From the NCBI RefSeq assembly GCF_008065375.1, contig NZ_VJYI01000016.1, forward strand, positions 124,001 to 188,000: 64,000 bases of DNA. The letters run 5' to 3'. This DNA comes from Nonomuraea sp. SYSU D8015. GTDB taxonomy: Bacteria > Actinomycetota > Actinomycetes > Streptosporangiales > Streptosporangiaceae. Of this stretch, positions 1 to 9,430 are shown one piece after another. The position numbers and the translations under genes were made by a program. Under the pieces are notes generated by a model. That model did not search any database, was not told the DNA's origin, and saw nothing but the letters and a program-made list of their open reading frames with translations. Within the stretch, counting starts at the first letter, position 1; each line of letters begins with the position of its first letter.

Positions 1-329
1 CTCGACGGCGGTGCGGTGGGGGTCGGAGCGGGGCGGACGGGCGCGCTCGCAGCCGGTGCGCTGGGGGCGGGGGTGCCGGAGTTCGGCGAAAGCGGGACCG
101 GAGTGGCCGCGGGGCTGCGGGTGAGGGCCGCCGCGGGAGGCGTGGTACGGCCCTCGGCCGGGCCGGGGACGGCGTCGAGCGTGGTCTGGAAGCCCGGGAC
201 GCCGATCAGGACCCCGGCCGCCGCCAGATTGACCACGCCGACCAGCACGACCGCGACCTTGACGGCCCGCGACCGCCCGTCGGAACGCCGCTCGCCGGGC
301 TTCGGTGCGAAGTCGCGCTCACCGGTCAC
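1..329 (-). CDS. membrane-anchored or secreted protein with Pro/Ala/Thr-rich linker (3' end outside window)
   Basis: Read on the minus strand, a GTG at 329 opens a frame that stays open to the window edge, giving about 109 residues. GGGAG lies about 9 nt upstream of this GTG. An ATG at 355 closes after nine codons and is not the start. The protein has a short charged cytoplasmic segment (about residues 1-22), one hydrophobic helix (about 23-45, rich in Val/Leu/Ala), then a low-complexity stretch of Pro, Ala, Thr and Ser. This is the usual layout of actinobacterial proteins whose extracellular domain hangs from a flexible linker. The functional domain is beyond the window, so no function can be given. 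Confidence 0.6.
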   Translation of the reverse strand, partial: MTGERDFAPKPGERRSDGRSRAVKVAVVLVGVVNLAAAGVLIGVPGFQTTLDAVPGPAEGRTTPPAAALTRSPAATPVPLSPNSGTPAPSAPAASAPVRPAPTPTAPPS

Positions 330-522
330 GAGCGCGACTCCCGGCAGGTAGCCATGTGAGATCCCTTCGCGATGCTCGGCTTCATCGAAACGATCTAGGC
401 ATGGATCTTTCCACAGTCGCGGGACTCCAGGGGTGACTGTCGCACATTCCCGCCGTTGACGAGCATGACGTTCATCCGTGACCATCGGAAAGATCGCCCG
501 ACAGGATGGGGAAGGACCGTTG

Positions 523-1917
523 ATGCCGCGCTTGACGCTGTGGTGTGCCCTCGTGGCCGTCGCCCTGAGCACCGTGGCCGGGCCGGGGCCGGCGGCCGCC
601 GCCGATCTCACGCAGACGTTCAGGAACCCGGTCAACCCGAGCGCCGACCCCAGCCTGATGTACCACGACGGCAACTACTACGTGGCCACCACCCGCGGCG
701 ACCGGATCGGCGTCTGGAAGTCCCCCAGCCTCGCCACCCTCCTGGTCGCACCCGAGCAGGTCGTCTGGCGCGACGGCGACCCCAGCCGCAACAAGCAGAT
801 GTGGGCGCCCGCCTTCCGCCACGTCGGATCCCGCTGGTACATCTACTACACGGCCTCCGACGGCGTCGACGCCAACCACCGCATGTACGTCCTGGAGTCC
901 ACCGGCGACGACCCGATGGGCCCGTACTCCTTCAAAGCCAAGATCGCCGACTTCGGCGAATACGCCATCGACGGCGAGCCCATCACCCACAACGGGCAGT
1001 CGTACTTCGTCTGGAGCGGCCCGGGCCGCGGCCAGGGCGGCCCCGCGCAGCTCTACATCGCCCGCATGAGCAATCCGTGGACGGTCACGGGCGGCCGGGT
1101 GGCCATTCCGGCGAGCGGCGGCTGCACCGAGGTGCGAGAAGGGCCCACGCCGCTCTACCGCAACGGCAGGACATTCCTGACATATTCGACGTGCGACACC
1201 GGCAAGCCCGATTACCAGCTCTGGATGAAGAGCATCGCGAACGGCAAGGACCCCATGGTGGCGGCCAACTGGACGCAGCACGCCGGGCCGGTGTTCGCGC
1301 GCAACGACGCCACCGGCGTGTGGGGGCCGGGGCACCACTCGTTCTTCCGCTCGCCGGACGGCACCGAGGACTGGATCGCCTACCACGCGAAGAACACCGA
1401 CGTCTACACGTACGCCTTCCGCACCGCCCGCGTGCAGAAGTTCACCTGGAACGCCGACGGCACCCCGAACTTCGGCCGCCCGCGCGGCGCCGGATCCACC
1501 CAGCAGCTGCCCTCCGGCGATCCCGGCGCCGCCACGTCGGTGATCAACGACACCGACGCGCAGGTCGCGTACGCGGGCGCCTGGCAGTCCGGCTCCCAGT
1601 GCGGCACCCAGTGCTTCTGGGGCAACGACCACTGGAGCGGCCAGGCGGGCGCCACCGCGACGATCCGCTTCACCGGCACGCGGGTCGCGCTGCTGAGCGT
1701 GCGCGACGCCGGCAACGGCATCGCGGCCATCTCCATCGACGGCGGCCCCGAGCAGCGCGTGGACCTCTACAGCGCCATTCGCGTCGGCGAAGAGCTCAAC
1801 TACGTGAGCCCCGTCCTGCCGGCGGGCCCGCACACGCTGCGGGTCCGCGTCACAGGGGAGAAGAACCCCGCCTCCGACGGCACCGTGATCAGCCTGGACC
1901 GCATCGAGGTGTACTAG
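523..1917 (+). CDS. secreted glycoside hydrolase family 43-like protein
   Basis: Predicted secreted five-bladed beta-propeller glycosidase of 464 residues, of the arabinofuranosidase/xylosidase type. The start at 523 is chosen because GGAAGG lies just upstream and the first 26 residues then form a signal peptide ending in Ala-rich sequence. A longer frame from 478 would bury that signal. The three expected acidic positions are visible: D42 (motif ADPS, general base), D150 (IDGEP, pKa modulator) and E206 (REGPTPLY, general acid). After the propeller, residues about 340-464 form a beta-rich, Gly/Cys-containing module that looks like a carbohydrate-binding accessory domain. The 3' end overlaps the convergent NLR-like gene by 4 nt. 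The family is clear; the exact sugar is not. Confidence 0.85.
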   Translation: MPRLTLWCALVAVALSTVAGPGPAAAADLTQTFRNPVNPSADPSLMYHDGNYYVATTRGDRIGVWKSPSLATLLVAPEQVVWRDGDPSRNKQMWAPAFRHVGSRWYIYYTASDGVDANHRMYVLESTGDDPMGPYSFKAKIADFGEYAIDGEPITHNGQSYFVWSGPGRGQGGPAQLYIARMSNPWTVTGGRVAIPASGGCTEVREGPTPLYRNGRTFLTYSTCDTGKPDYQLWMKSIANGKDPMVAANWTQHAGPVFARNDATGVWGPGHHSFFRSPDGTEDWIAYHAKNTDVYTYAFRTARVQKFTWNADGTPNFGRPRGAGSTQQLPSGDPGAATSVINDTDAQVAYAGAWQSGSQCGTQCFWGNDHWSGQAGATATIRFTGTRVALLSVRDAGNGIAAISIDGGPEQRVDLYSAIRVGEELNYVSPVLPAGPHTLRVRVTGEKNPASDGTVISLDRIEVY

Positions 1918-4900
1918 AAAGGCGAGTCGAGCGCCACCGGCCGCACCCCCGTCAGGTAAGGATCCAGCTCCCCGAGCTCGAACCGCGACATCCCGATGAC
2001 GTGCCAGAACTGCCCGCCCGGCTCGCCCTGGATCTTGTAACGGCCGTCGGGCGCCAGCGCCGCCCACCCCTCCGGCAGCCCCAGCAGGGTCGCCCGCCGC
2101 TCGGCCCCCTCCCAGAGGATCACCACGCCGTCGTCGCCCGCGCTTGCCAGCAGGTCGGAGGAGGGGCTGAAGGCGACCGACCACACCCGGCGGGCGTGCC
2201 CGGCCAGCGCGTGCAGCTGCCGCCCGCTCGCGGCGTCCCACACCCGCACCATCAGGTCGTCGCCCCCGGTGGCCAGCCGTTGGCCGGAGGCGTCGAACGC
2301 CACGCTCCACAGCCGCCCGGAGTGCCCGTCCAGGGTGTACACGGGCTGCCGCTGCCAGTGCTGTCCCGGGCGCAGCTCCCACACCATGGCCCGGCCGTCG
2401 TTGCTCGCGGTGGCCAGATGGCGGCCCGAAGGGGAGAAGGCCACCGAGTAGACGCGGTCGGTGTGCCCCTCCAGGATCGCCACCCGGCCGCCGGAGGCCA
2501 CGTGCCAGATGCGGACGAGCTTGTCGTCGCAGCCCGTGGCGACGTACGCGCCGTCCGGGCTGAACGCGATCGACCGCACCCGTCCGCGGTGGTCCATGAG
2601 GTTGGCGGCCAGCCTGCCGGTCGGGCGGTACCAGATCCTGACGCTGTCGTCGTCGTTGGCCGTGGCCAGCATGTTGCCGTCCGGGCTGAACGCCTCGGCC
2701 CAGACGTGGTCGGTCTCGGCGTTGAGCTCGCGCTCGTAGTCGCCGGTCGTGGCGTTCCAGAAGTGCACGCCGCCGTCGTTGCTGGAGGTGGCCAGCACCG
2801 GCCCGGCGGGGGAGAACAGGGCCGAGATCAGCCGGTCGGAGGTGCCGCTGAACTCCCGCAGCCGCCGTCCCGTGCGCGGCTCCCACACGCGGACGACGCC
2901 GTCGTTGCCGCTGGTCGCCAGCATCGACCCGTCGGCGCTGAACCGCACCGACGAGATGCGCCGCCCGTGCCCGCGCAGCACCCGCTGGCACTGGCCCGTG
3001 TCCGGGTCCCACAGGCGCACGGTGCCGTCGTTGCTGCTGGTGGCCAGCTGCCGGCCGTCGGGCCGGAACACGAACGGCCACACCGAGCTGCGGTGTCCGG
3101 CCAGCTCGACCCGCTGCCCGCCCCCGGCCTGCTGGAGCCGCTCGCCGCCGACGGCCTGCAGCCGCACCACGCCGCCGGAGTCGCCGCTCGCGAGGACCTG
3201 CCCGTCGGGGCTGAACGTCACCTGGTAGACGGCCGCCGCGTGCGTGGTGTGCGTGCCGAGCGCCTGCCCGGCCGGGTCCCACAGGCGTACGGCGCCGGCC
3301 GTGTCGCCGGTGGCCAGCAGCGACCCGTCGGACGCGAACGCCACGCAGTAGACGCTGCCCGCGTGCCCGGTGAGGGTGTGCAGGAGCTCCCACGTCGAGG
3401 TGTCCCAGAGGCGGACGGTGCCGGCCTCGTCGCCGGTCGCCAGCAGCCGGCGGTCGGGGCTGGGCACGGCGCGGTAGACGCTGCCCCGGTGCCCGTCGAG
3501 CGTCCGCCGCACCCGCCCCGACTCCAGGTCCCAGACCCGCACCGCGCCCGCCGAGTCGCCCGTCACGAGCGTCGAACGGCCGAACGCCGCCGTGTAGACG
3601 GGCGCCTGGTGCCCTTCCAGCTCGTGGACCGGCCGCCCGGTGGCCGTCTCCCACACCCGGACGAGGCCGTCGCCGCCGCCCGCCGCCACCAGATCGCCGT
3701 CGGGGCTGAGGCGGACCGGCCAGACGCCGTCGGGGTGGCCCGTGAGCGTGCGCAGCCGTTCGCCGGTGAGGGCGTCCCACAGCAGCACGGTGCCGTCGCT
3801 CGCGCCCGTGGCCAGCAGGTCGCCCGCGAAGGTGACGGCGTAGACGCGGCCCCCGTGGCCCTGCAGCGTGCGCACGGGCGCGCCGCCGACGCACAGCAGC
3901 ACGCCACCGTCCTCGTTGCCGATGGCGAGGGTGGCGCCGTCGGGGCTGTACGCGATCGGCTCCGGCAGGCGGCTGGTCTGGAAGTGGTAGCCGTACGGGA
4001 CGCCGATCCCGGCCGGCGCGAACTCCACCTCCACCTGCTGCCCCGGCACCACGGCCGCGCCGTGCAGGTGCGGCAGCGTGCCGGTCACGTTGATCAGCGA
4101 CGCCCGGTGCCAGCGGGCGCCCTCGACGGCCACGTCGCTCATGTCCACCTGCGCCAGCCGCGCCCCCGACAGGTCGGCGCCGGTCAGGTCGGCCCCGGTG
4201 AGCACGGCACCGTCCAGCCGCGCCCCCACGAGCCTGGCCTCACGCAGGACGGCCCTGGACAGGTTCGTGCCGGCGAGCGTGGCCTCGGACAGGTCGGCGC
4301 CGGTCAGGTCGACCTCCCGCAGGTCTCTGGCCGACAGGTCCTCGCCCTTGAGGTTCGCGCCGCGCAGGTCGGCGCGGGCGGGGGTGCGGAGCCTGGCCGC
4401 GATCTTGACGGCGTTGGCTCTGGAGACGTCGTCGGCGGGCGGATCGGCCACCCACGCGCGCAGCGCCCGCATATCGGCCAGGTCGCACAGGAACTCCACC
4501 GTGAGCGCCGACAGCGGCCGGCGCGACAGCGGCGCGAGGTCGTCCCGGGCGATGTGCCGGGCGATCAGCCACTCCATCACCGAGGCGTGGATGAACCCGA
4601 ACATCCCCTCCTCGGTCCGCACCAACAGGCTGCCCGAGCCCATCGCGTGCGCGGCGTGCGCCGCCGACAGCTGCCCGCCGGCCAGGTCGGTCAGCGTCTC
4701 GCCGATCTCGGTCAGCTCGTCCACGCCCAGCAGCGACTCCCCGGTCTCCCACAGCCGCAGGGCGAGGAGCGTCACCACCCGCCACAGCTCGTCGGTGCTG
4801 AGCGCGGCGGCCGAGCCGGGGACCTTGGCCCGCCGCTCCTCGAAGGCCAGCCACGAGCCGAGGATCTCCTCGTACAGCAGCGCCGGGCTGATCGTGTGCC

Positions 4901-7505
4901 GGGCCCCGGCCACCGTGCGCAGCCGGTCGGCGTCGAGGTCGGCGATGAAGCTGAGCATGCGCGGGTTCTGCGCGAGCGCGAGCAGGTCCTTGATCTCGCC
5001 CATCAGCGACATGCGCGCCTTGGCCTCGTCGCCGTCGTCGAACCGGTTGGCGAGGTAGGAGCGGATCTGGTCGTGCGTGAAGTCCTCGACGCTGAGCACC
5101 CGCCGCTGCGGCAGCACCCCCACCATCTCTCCGAGCGAGGTCAGCACCTGGCTGTGCGACTTGAAGTGCTGGGTGCGGCTGGCCACCACGATCTTCGCCT
5201 TGTCCTCGGCCGCCGACAGCAGCGTGGCCAGGTGGTCGGCGGCCCGGTCGTACGTCAGGCGGGTCACCAGCTCGTCGAACCCGTCGAACAGCAGCACGAT
5301 CCGCCCCTGCCGCAGCAGGTAGCGGAACGCCTTGAGGTCGATGAACTCCTCGCCGTGGCTCGCCAGGTGCGCCGCCACCAGCGCGTCCACCGAGTGCGCC
5401 TTGTCCAGGGCGCGCAGCTCGATGAAGATCGGCGTCAGGTGCGGCAGCTCGGCGGGGATGCGGCGGGCCAGCTCGCGCAGCGCGAACGTCTTGCCGTGGC
5501 CGAAGTCGCCCAGTAACAGCAGGAACCGGCCGTGGTCGGCGGCCAGCAGGCGCATCAGCTCGTCGGTCAGCCCGTTTCTGACCTGGCTGCCGGGCCGGTC
5601 GAGCTCGCGGTAACGCTGCGGCACGTACAGGTCGGGTGGGTAGCGGCGGTCGGTCGTCAGCCGGGCGGTCTGCTCGGCGACGTATCCCGTCAGGTCGAGC
5701 AGGCCCTGGAACTCGGTGAAGCTGCGCAGCCGCACCCCCTTGCGCATCAGGTCGTCGCGGACCGCGCGGGGCGCGGGCGGGCCCTGGTAGACCAGCTCGG
5801 CGGCCAGGCCGGCGGCGTGCGCCTGCCGGACGAAGGCGTCGACCGCCTCGCCGGTCAGCTCGCCGGCGTGCGCGCCGATCATCGTCTGCCGGACGAACCC
5901 GTCCTCCGGGTGGGTGACCACGAGATGGGAGGCGAACCTGCGGATCCTGGCCCGCTCGTGCCGGGCCTCGCACACCTCGGTGATGCGGTCGAGCAGCAGC
6001 TCGACGGGGCTCGCCTCGCGCTCTTCCGGCTTGGGCCCGGGCGGCGGGACGGGCTCGGCCTCACCGGTGAACGTCGCCCGCGCGGCGCGCCACGTGTGCG
6101 GCACCGGCTCCGGCACGCCCTCGTCGGGCCGCCACACCCGCAGGCCGTCCGGGGTGATCTCGACGACCTGGTGCCGGCCGGCGCGCGGCGCGGCGATCCG
6201 GCCCTCGCCGCCGTCGCCGGAGCCGCCGTGGAAGACCAGGTTGAGCCGGTGGGCCAGCAGCCGCTCGAACGTCGGCGCGTCCCGCAGCTCACGCGGCGGG
6301 TGCCCGACAGCGCCGAGCCGCAGCCACCCGGTCTCCTCGTACGGGCGCAGCCGCTCGGCGAACCAGGCCGCCTGCGCCTCGCCCAGCAGCGCGTACGCGT
6401 CCCGCTCCAGATGGCTCATCGCCATCGTCGAGTTGAGCCCCGCCACGACCACCCTCAGATCGGGCACCTCGAACAGCGTCCACGGCTGCCCGCCGTCGAA
6501 CACCCGGTCGTCCAGCCCCTGGTAGACCTCGCCGAACAGCCCGGCGAAATGCCGCCACTTCGGCCAGTAAGGCGGTTGCGGGCTCACGTCGTCGGCCTCG
6601 CAGGTCATGAAGTACGCGCTGGCGGCCGCCTTGGTCACGTCGCGCGGCCCCGGCAGCAGCACCAGCCGGTGCGGCTCCAGCCCGAGCAGCAGCCGCAGGT
6701 CGGTGACGAACCGCGTCGCCTGCCCGAACTGCCCCAGGCTGCCGGACTCCGTCAGATCCCCGCTGACGACCATGAGGTCGGGACGGGGCATGCCCCGGTC
6801 CTGCATGGCGGTCAGATCCGCCCAGATCCGCGCCTGCATGTCCTCCGGCGTGAACGGGTCGCCGGGATCGGGAAGCCCCCGGCCGAACCGGGGGCCGCCG
6901 ATGTGCAGCACGCTGACCGACTCCCGCCCGCCGTCCGGGCGCGCCGCGGGCGGGAACTTCGGCGCCGTGACCGGCGTGCGGCGCGCCCTGGCCCGCTCGG
7001 CCGGCGGCGGCAGCGTCGGCGCGGCGGCCGGCACGGTGGACGACCCGTCGGGGAACGCCGGCGCCGACTCCGGCTTCGCCCGCCCGGCCAGCGCCTCCCT
7101 GACCCGGCCCAGCAGCAGCGCCCTGGCCTGGCCCGGGTCGGTGACGCCGAGCAGGTCGACCCAGGTGATCGTGGACAGCAGGCCCTCCAGCTGGACGTCC
7201 TCCAGCCGGATCGTGACGAGCTTGTTGGACGGGTTGTCCGGGTCGGCCCGCAGTGCCGCCTGCCACTCCATCCGGCCGTACCGGGAGGTCAGGTAGTTGC
7301 GCGAGAGCACCGCCACGACCAGCTGGGCCTCGCTGACGCCGCGGTCCATGAAGTCGATGAAGTTGGTGCCGGGCACGAAGTCCCACGCCTGGATCATCGT
7401 CTTGTAGCCCGCCGCCTCGAGCTCCCAGGCGATCCACGTCGCCCAGGCCGTGTCGGCCGGGGAGTAGCTGACGAAGATGTCGGTCGGCCTGCCGTCACGT
7501 GCCAT
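1914..7505 (-). CDS. NLR-like multidomain protein: TIR, degenerate metallophosphoesterase, NACHT, pentapeptide, WD40
   Basis: A 1863-residue STAND-type protein. Domains in order: TIR (about 8-140; IFVSYS start and the putative NADase Glu at E80 in RMEWQAA); a Pro/Ala linker; a calcineurin-like phosphoesterase fold (about 195-470); an unassigned alpha/beta segment (about 500-620); a NACHT NTPase with P-loop GDFGHGKT (near 667) and Walker B LLFDGFDEL (near 740); about 16 pentapeptide repeats (1042-1125, ADLRGAN type); about 15 WD40 repeats (1180-1810, roughly two propellers); and a conserved-looking tail. The phosphoesterase has lost nearly all metal ligands, so it is probably a binding scaffold. 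By family knowledge, TIR plus NACHT plus a repeat sensor suggests ligand-triggered oligomerisation and NAD depletion, as in anti-phage NLR relatives; that role is inferred. It is monocistronic, with no immunity partner or transposase beside it. Confidence 0.9.
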   Translation of the reverse strand: MARDGRPTDIFVSYSPADTAWATWIAWELEAAGYKTMIQAWDFVPGTNFIDFMDRGVSEAQLVVAVLSRNYLTSRYGRMEWQAALRADPDNPSNKLVTIRLEDVQLEGLLSTITWVDLLGVTDPGQARALLLGRVREALAGRAKPESAPAFPDGSSTVPAAAPTLPPPAERARARRTPVTAPKFPPAARPDGGRESVSVLHIGGPRFGRGLPDPGDPFTPEDMQARIWADLTAMQDRGMPRPDLMVVSGDLTESGSLGQFGQATRFVTDLRLLLGLEPHRLVLLPGPRDVTKAAASAYFMTCEADDVSPQPPYWPKWRHFAGLFGEVYQGLDDRVFDGGQPWTLFEVPDLRVVVAGLNSTMAMSHLERDAYALLGEAQAAWFAERLRPYEETGWLRLGAVGHPPRELRDAPTFERLLAHRLNLVFHGGSGDGGEGRIAAPRAGRHQVVEITPDGLRVWRPDEGVPEPVPHTWRAARATFTGEAEPVPPPGPKPEEREASPVELLLDRITEVCEARHERARIRRFASHLVVTHPEDGFVRQTMIGAHAGELTGEAVDAFVRQAHAAGLAAELVYQGPPAPRAVRDDLMRKGVRLRSFTEFQGLLDLTGYVAEQTARLTTDRRYPPDLYVPQRYRELDRPGSQVRNGLTDELMRLLAADHGRFLLLLGDFGHGKTFALRELARRIPAELPHLTPIFIELRALDKAHSVDALVAAHLASHGEEFIDLKAFRYLLRQGRIVLLFDGFDELVTRLTYDRAADHLATLLSAAEDKAKIVVASRTQHFKSHSQVLTSLGEMVGVLPQRRVLSVEDFTHDQIRSYLANRFDDGDEAKARMSLMGEIKDLLALAQNPRMLSFIADLDADRLRTVAGARHTISPALLYEEILGSWLAFEERRAKVPGSAAALSTDELWRVVTLLALRLWETGESLLGVDELTEIGETLTDLAGGQLSAAHAAHAMGSGSLLVRTEEGMFGFIHASVMEWLIARHIARDDLAPLSRRPLSALTVEFLCDLADMRALRAWVADPPADDVSRANAVKIAARLRTPARADLRGANLKGEDLSARDLREVDLTGADLSEATLAGTNLSRAVLREARLVGARLDGAVLTGADLTGADLSGARLAQVDMSDVAVEGARWHRASLINVTGTLPHLHGAAVVPGQQVEVEFAPAGIGVPYGYHFQTSRLPEPIAYSPDGATLAIGNEDGGVLLCVGGAPVRTLQGHGGRVYAVTFAGDLLATGASDGTVLLWDALTGERLRTLTGHPDGVWPVRLSPDGDLVAAGGGDGLVRVWETATGRPVHELEGHQAPVYTAAFGRSTLVTGDSAGAVRVWDLESGRVRRTLDGHRGSVYRAVPSPDRRLLATGDEAGTVRLWDTSTWELLHTLTGHAGSVYCVAFASDGSLLATGDTAGAVRLWDPAGQALGTHTTHAAAVYQVTFSPDGQVLASGDSGGVVRLQAVGGERLQQAGGGQRVELAGHRSSVWPFVFRPDGRQLATSSNDGTVRLWDPDTGQCQRVLRGHGRRISSVRFSADGSMLATSGNDGVVRVWEPRTGRRLREFSGTSDRLISALFSPAGPVLATSSNDGGVHFWNATTGDYERELNAETDHVWAEAFSPDGNMLATANDDDSVRIWYRPTGRLAANLMDHRGRVRSIAFSPDGAYVATGCDDKLVRIWHVASGGRVAILEGHTDRVYSVAFSPSGRHLATASNDGRAMVWELRPGQHWQRQPVYTLDGHSGRLWSVAFDASGQRLATGGDDLMVRVWDAASGRQLHALAGHARRVWSVAFSPSSDLLASAGDDGVVILWEGAERRATLLGLPEGWAALAPDGRYKIQGEPGGQFWHVIGMSRFELGELDPYLTGVRPVALDSPF

Positions 7506-7903
7506 GCCGCCCAGTATCCCTTCCCACAGGCGCCTGCGCCCCCGTCCGGCGCCTCACCCTTCGCTCACCCGCCCGACCATGATTCCACCCGCCCCACCCC
7601 GACGAACCCCATCCGCCCCCATGGAGCCCCATCCGCCCGGCCCCGTGTACTCCGGCTGCCCGGCCTGCGTGGGACCGGATCGGCCTCACCTGCGTGGGAC
7701 CGCTGCTGTCCCGGCCCGTTGGACGCCGCCGCATCCGCCCTACCACCCGTGGGAGCCGGCCGTCCACCCTCCGGTGGGACCCTGCCGTCCTGCCTCAGCG
7801 GGCACCCGCCCTTTCCACCCCCAAAAGGGCCCCAGCCGGAGTGCGGCGAGGGCGACCCTCCCGAGGCATCCGCAAGACGAAGCTATGTGCGATCATCGTT
7901 CGC
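7506..7903. other. gene-free spacer, C-rich, with a 14-bp direct repeat
   Basis: About 400 nt between the NLR-like gene start and the transporter. The plus strand is strongly C-rich. CCTGCGTGGGACCG occurs twice (7664-7677 and 7689-7702). Reading frames crossing it have no recognisable protein content. It must hold the NLR-like gene's promoter, but I cannot point to convincing -35/-10 boxes. Confidence 0.5.
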
Positions 7904-9076
7904 GTGTTGCGGCGTCTTGGCGTGCTCGACTGGATCAGGATCGGGCTGCTGCTTCTGGGCCTGGTCTTCGTGGCGACCGGGCTGCTGCCCTGGGAGGCGG
8001 CCACCGAGAGCATGGACGAGATCGGCCCCCTGCTGATCTTCCTGGTCGCGATCATCGTGGTGGCCGAGCTCACCAAGGAGGCCCAGGTCTTCGACGCCAT
8101 CGCGGCGCGCATGGCGGTGCTGGGCCGCGGCAATTACGCCGCCCTTTTCTTTCTTTGTGTAGCTTTCGCATCTTTTGTCACGATATTTCTGAACCTGGAC
8201 ACGACGGCGGTCCTCCTCACCCCCGTCATGCTCGCCCTGGCCCCCAAGGCCCGCATCGCCGCCCTGCCGCTGGCCATGACCACGATCTGGCTGGCCAACA
8301 CGGCGAGCCTGCTGCTGCCCGTCTCCAACCTGACGAACCTCCTCGGCATGGAGAAGATCGGCCTCGACGCCCAAGAGTTCGCCGCCCGCATGTGGTCGCC
8401 CCAGATCGCCGCCATCGCCGTGACGATGGTGTTCCTGTGGGTGTTCTACTGGCGGCGGGGCGAGCGGCGGGACCTTCGGTACACGCCGCCGGTGCTGGAG
8501 CCGGTCGCCGACCGGGTGCTGTTCGGCGCGGCGTCGGCCGGATGCCTGCTGTTCATCGCCTTACTGCTGCTCGAGGTGCACGTCGCCGTGGCCGCCACCG
8601 CGGCCGCCGTGATCGTGCTGGGCGCGTTCCTGCTGCGCGCCCGCGAGCGCCTGACGTGGAGCCTGATCCCCTGGCAGCTCGTGATCTTCGTGACGGGGCT
8701 GTTCCTGGTGGTGCCGACGTTGAGCCTGCACGGCATGTCCACCCTGATGACGTGGCTGATCGGCGCCGATGGCAACCCCTACCGCACCGCCGCCGTGGGC
8801 GCCGGTTTGTCCAACGTGATCAACAACCTGCCCGCCTATACGGCGGTCGAGGCGGTCATCCCCGCCGCCGACCAGGACCGCCTGCTGGCCCTGCTGGTCG
8901 GCACCAACGTGGGCCCGGTCGTGACGCCGTGGGCGTCGCTGGCGACGCTGCTGTGGTTCGAGTCGTGCCGCCGCCACGAGGTCAAGGTGCCGATGCGCCG
9001 CTTCCTGCTCACCGGCACCGGGCTGGCCGTGGTGGGGCTGGTCGCCACGGTGTGGGCGCTCGTGAACGTGGGCTGA
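7904..9076 (+). CDS. SLC13/ArsB-type anion or ion transporter
   Basis: Integral membrane protein of about 390 residues with 10-11 hydrophobic segments. The signature NLDTTAVLLTPV (about residues 98-109) and a matching late segment, GLSNVINNLPAYTA, are the two pseudo-symmetric hairpin motifs of the ion-transporter superfamily that includes ArsB, NhaD and SLC13 permeases. The start is uncertain. The frame is open from 7694, but residues before 7904 are Arg/Pro-rich and not membrane-like, so GTG 7904 is preferred (GTG 7922 possible) although no strong ribosome site is visible. No ArsR, ArsC or ArsA gene lies nearby, so an arsenite role is not supported by context. The substrate is unknown. Confidence 0.75.
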   Translation: MLRRLGVLDWIRIGLLLLGLVFVATGLLPWEAATESMDEIGPLLIFLVAIIVVAELTKEAQVFDAIAARMAVLGRGNYAALFFLCVAFASFVTIFLNLDTTAVLLTPVMLALAPKARIAALPLAMTTIWLANTASLLLPVSNLTNLLGMEKIGLDAQEFAARMWSPQIAAIAVTMVFLWVFYWRRGERRDLRYTPPVLEPVADRVLFGAASAGCLLFIALLLLEVHVAVAATAAAVIVLGAFLLRARERLTWSLIPWQLVIFVTGLFLVVPTLSLHGMSTLMTWLIGADGNPYRTAAVGAGLSNVINNLPAYTAVEAVIPAADQDRLLALLVGTNVGPVVTPWASLATLLWFESCRRHEVKVPMRRFLLTGTGLAVVGLVATVWALVNVG

Positions 9077-9083
9077 GCGGCGC

Positions 9084-9325
9084 TCACGCGGCGGCCAGCG
9101 CCGACGCGTAGGCGTCCGCCACCGCGCCGAGCGCATGCGTACGACGTACGTCTCCGGGTGGTCGCCCGCCTCCTGTGCCACGTACGCCGCGCACCACGCC
9201 GGGTCGCCGCCGCACGCGCACAGCCGCTCGTCCACGGCCTCGCGGATCTGGTACGGGGACAGGTCGTCGGACGGCTGCAGGGCGGTCGTGAAGAGCACCT
9301 GCGCCAGTTGGGTCGTGGTCATCAT
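9084..9325 (-). pseudogene. small Cys-containing protein, apparently frameshifted near its 3' end
   Basis: ATG at 9325 has a good GGAG 6 nt upstream and opens a well-behaved small protein (MMTTTQLAQVLF..., with CACGGDPAWCAAYVAQEAG in the middle). After about 62 codons the frame degenerates into Arg/Trp-rich sequence and runs antisense through the transporter gene as far as 8561. Moving to the -1 frame around 9131-9138, at a GCATGC, instead gives ALGAVADAYASALAAA and a TGA at 9084-9086, just past the transporter stop. The simplest reading is a roughly 79-residue protein broken by a one-base indel or a sequencing error. The family is not recognised. Confidence 0.45.
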
Positions 9326-9430
9326 GTCCGGCTCCTCTCGACGGTGCCGTGTCTCCGGCACCCTCTAAGTAGACGTCGGACGGGAGCGGAACTCATCGAC
9401 GAAGGACACACAATATCTGCGGATTTTTCC

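Noticed and set aside
456..5516. 1686-residue plus-strand reading frame across GH43 and the NLR-like gene
   Set aside because: Arg/Pro/His-rich low-complexity translation, the shadow of GC-rich antisense codons; no family content, and it lies opposite a clear multidomain gene.
7904..9076. ars operon arsenite pump
   Set aside because: Only the permease is present; no arsR, arsA, arsC or acr3 nearby.
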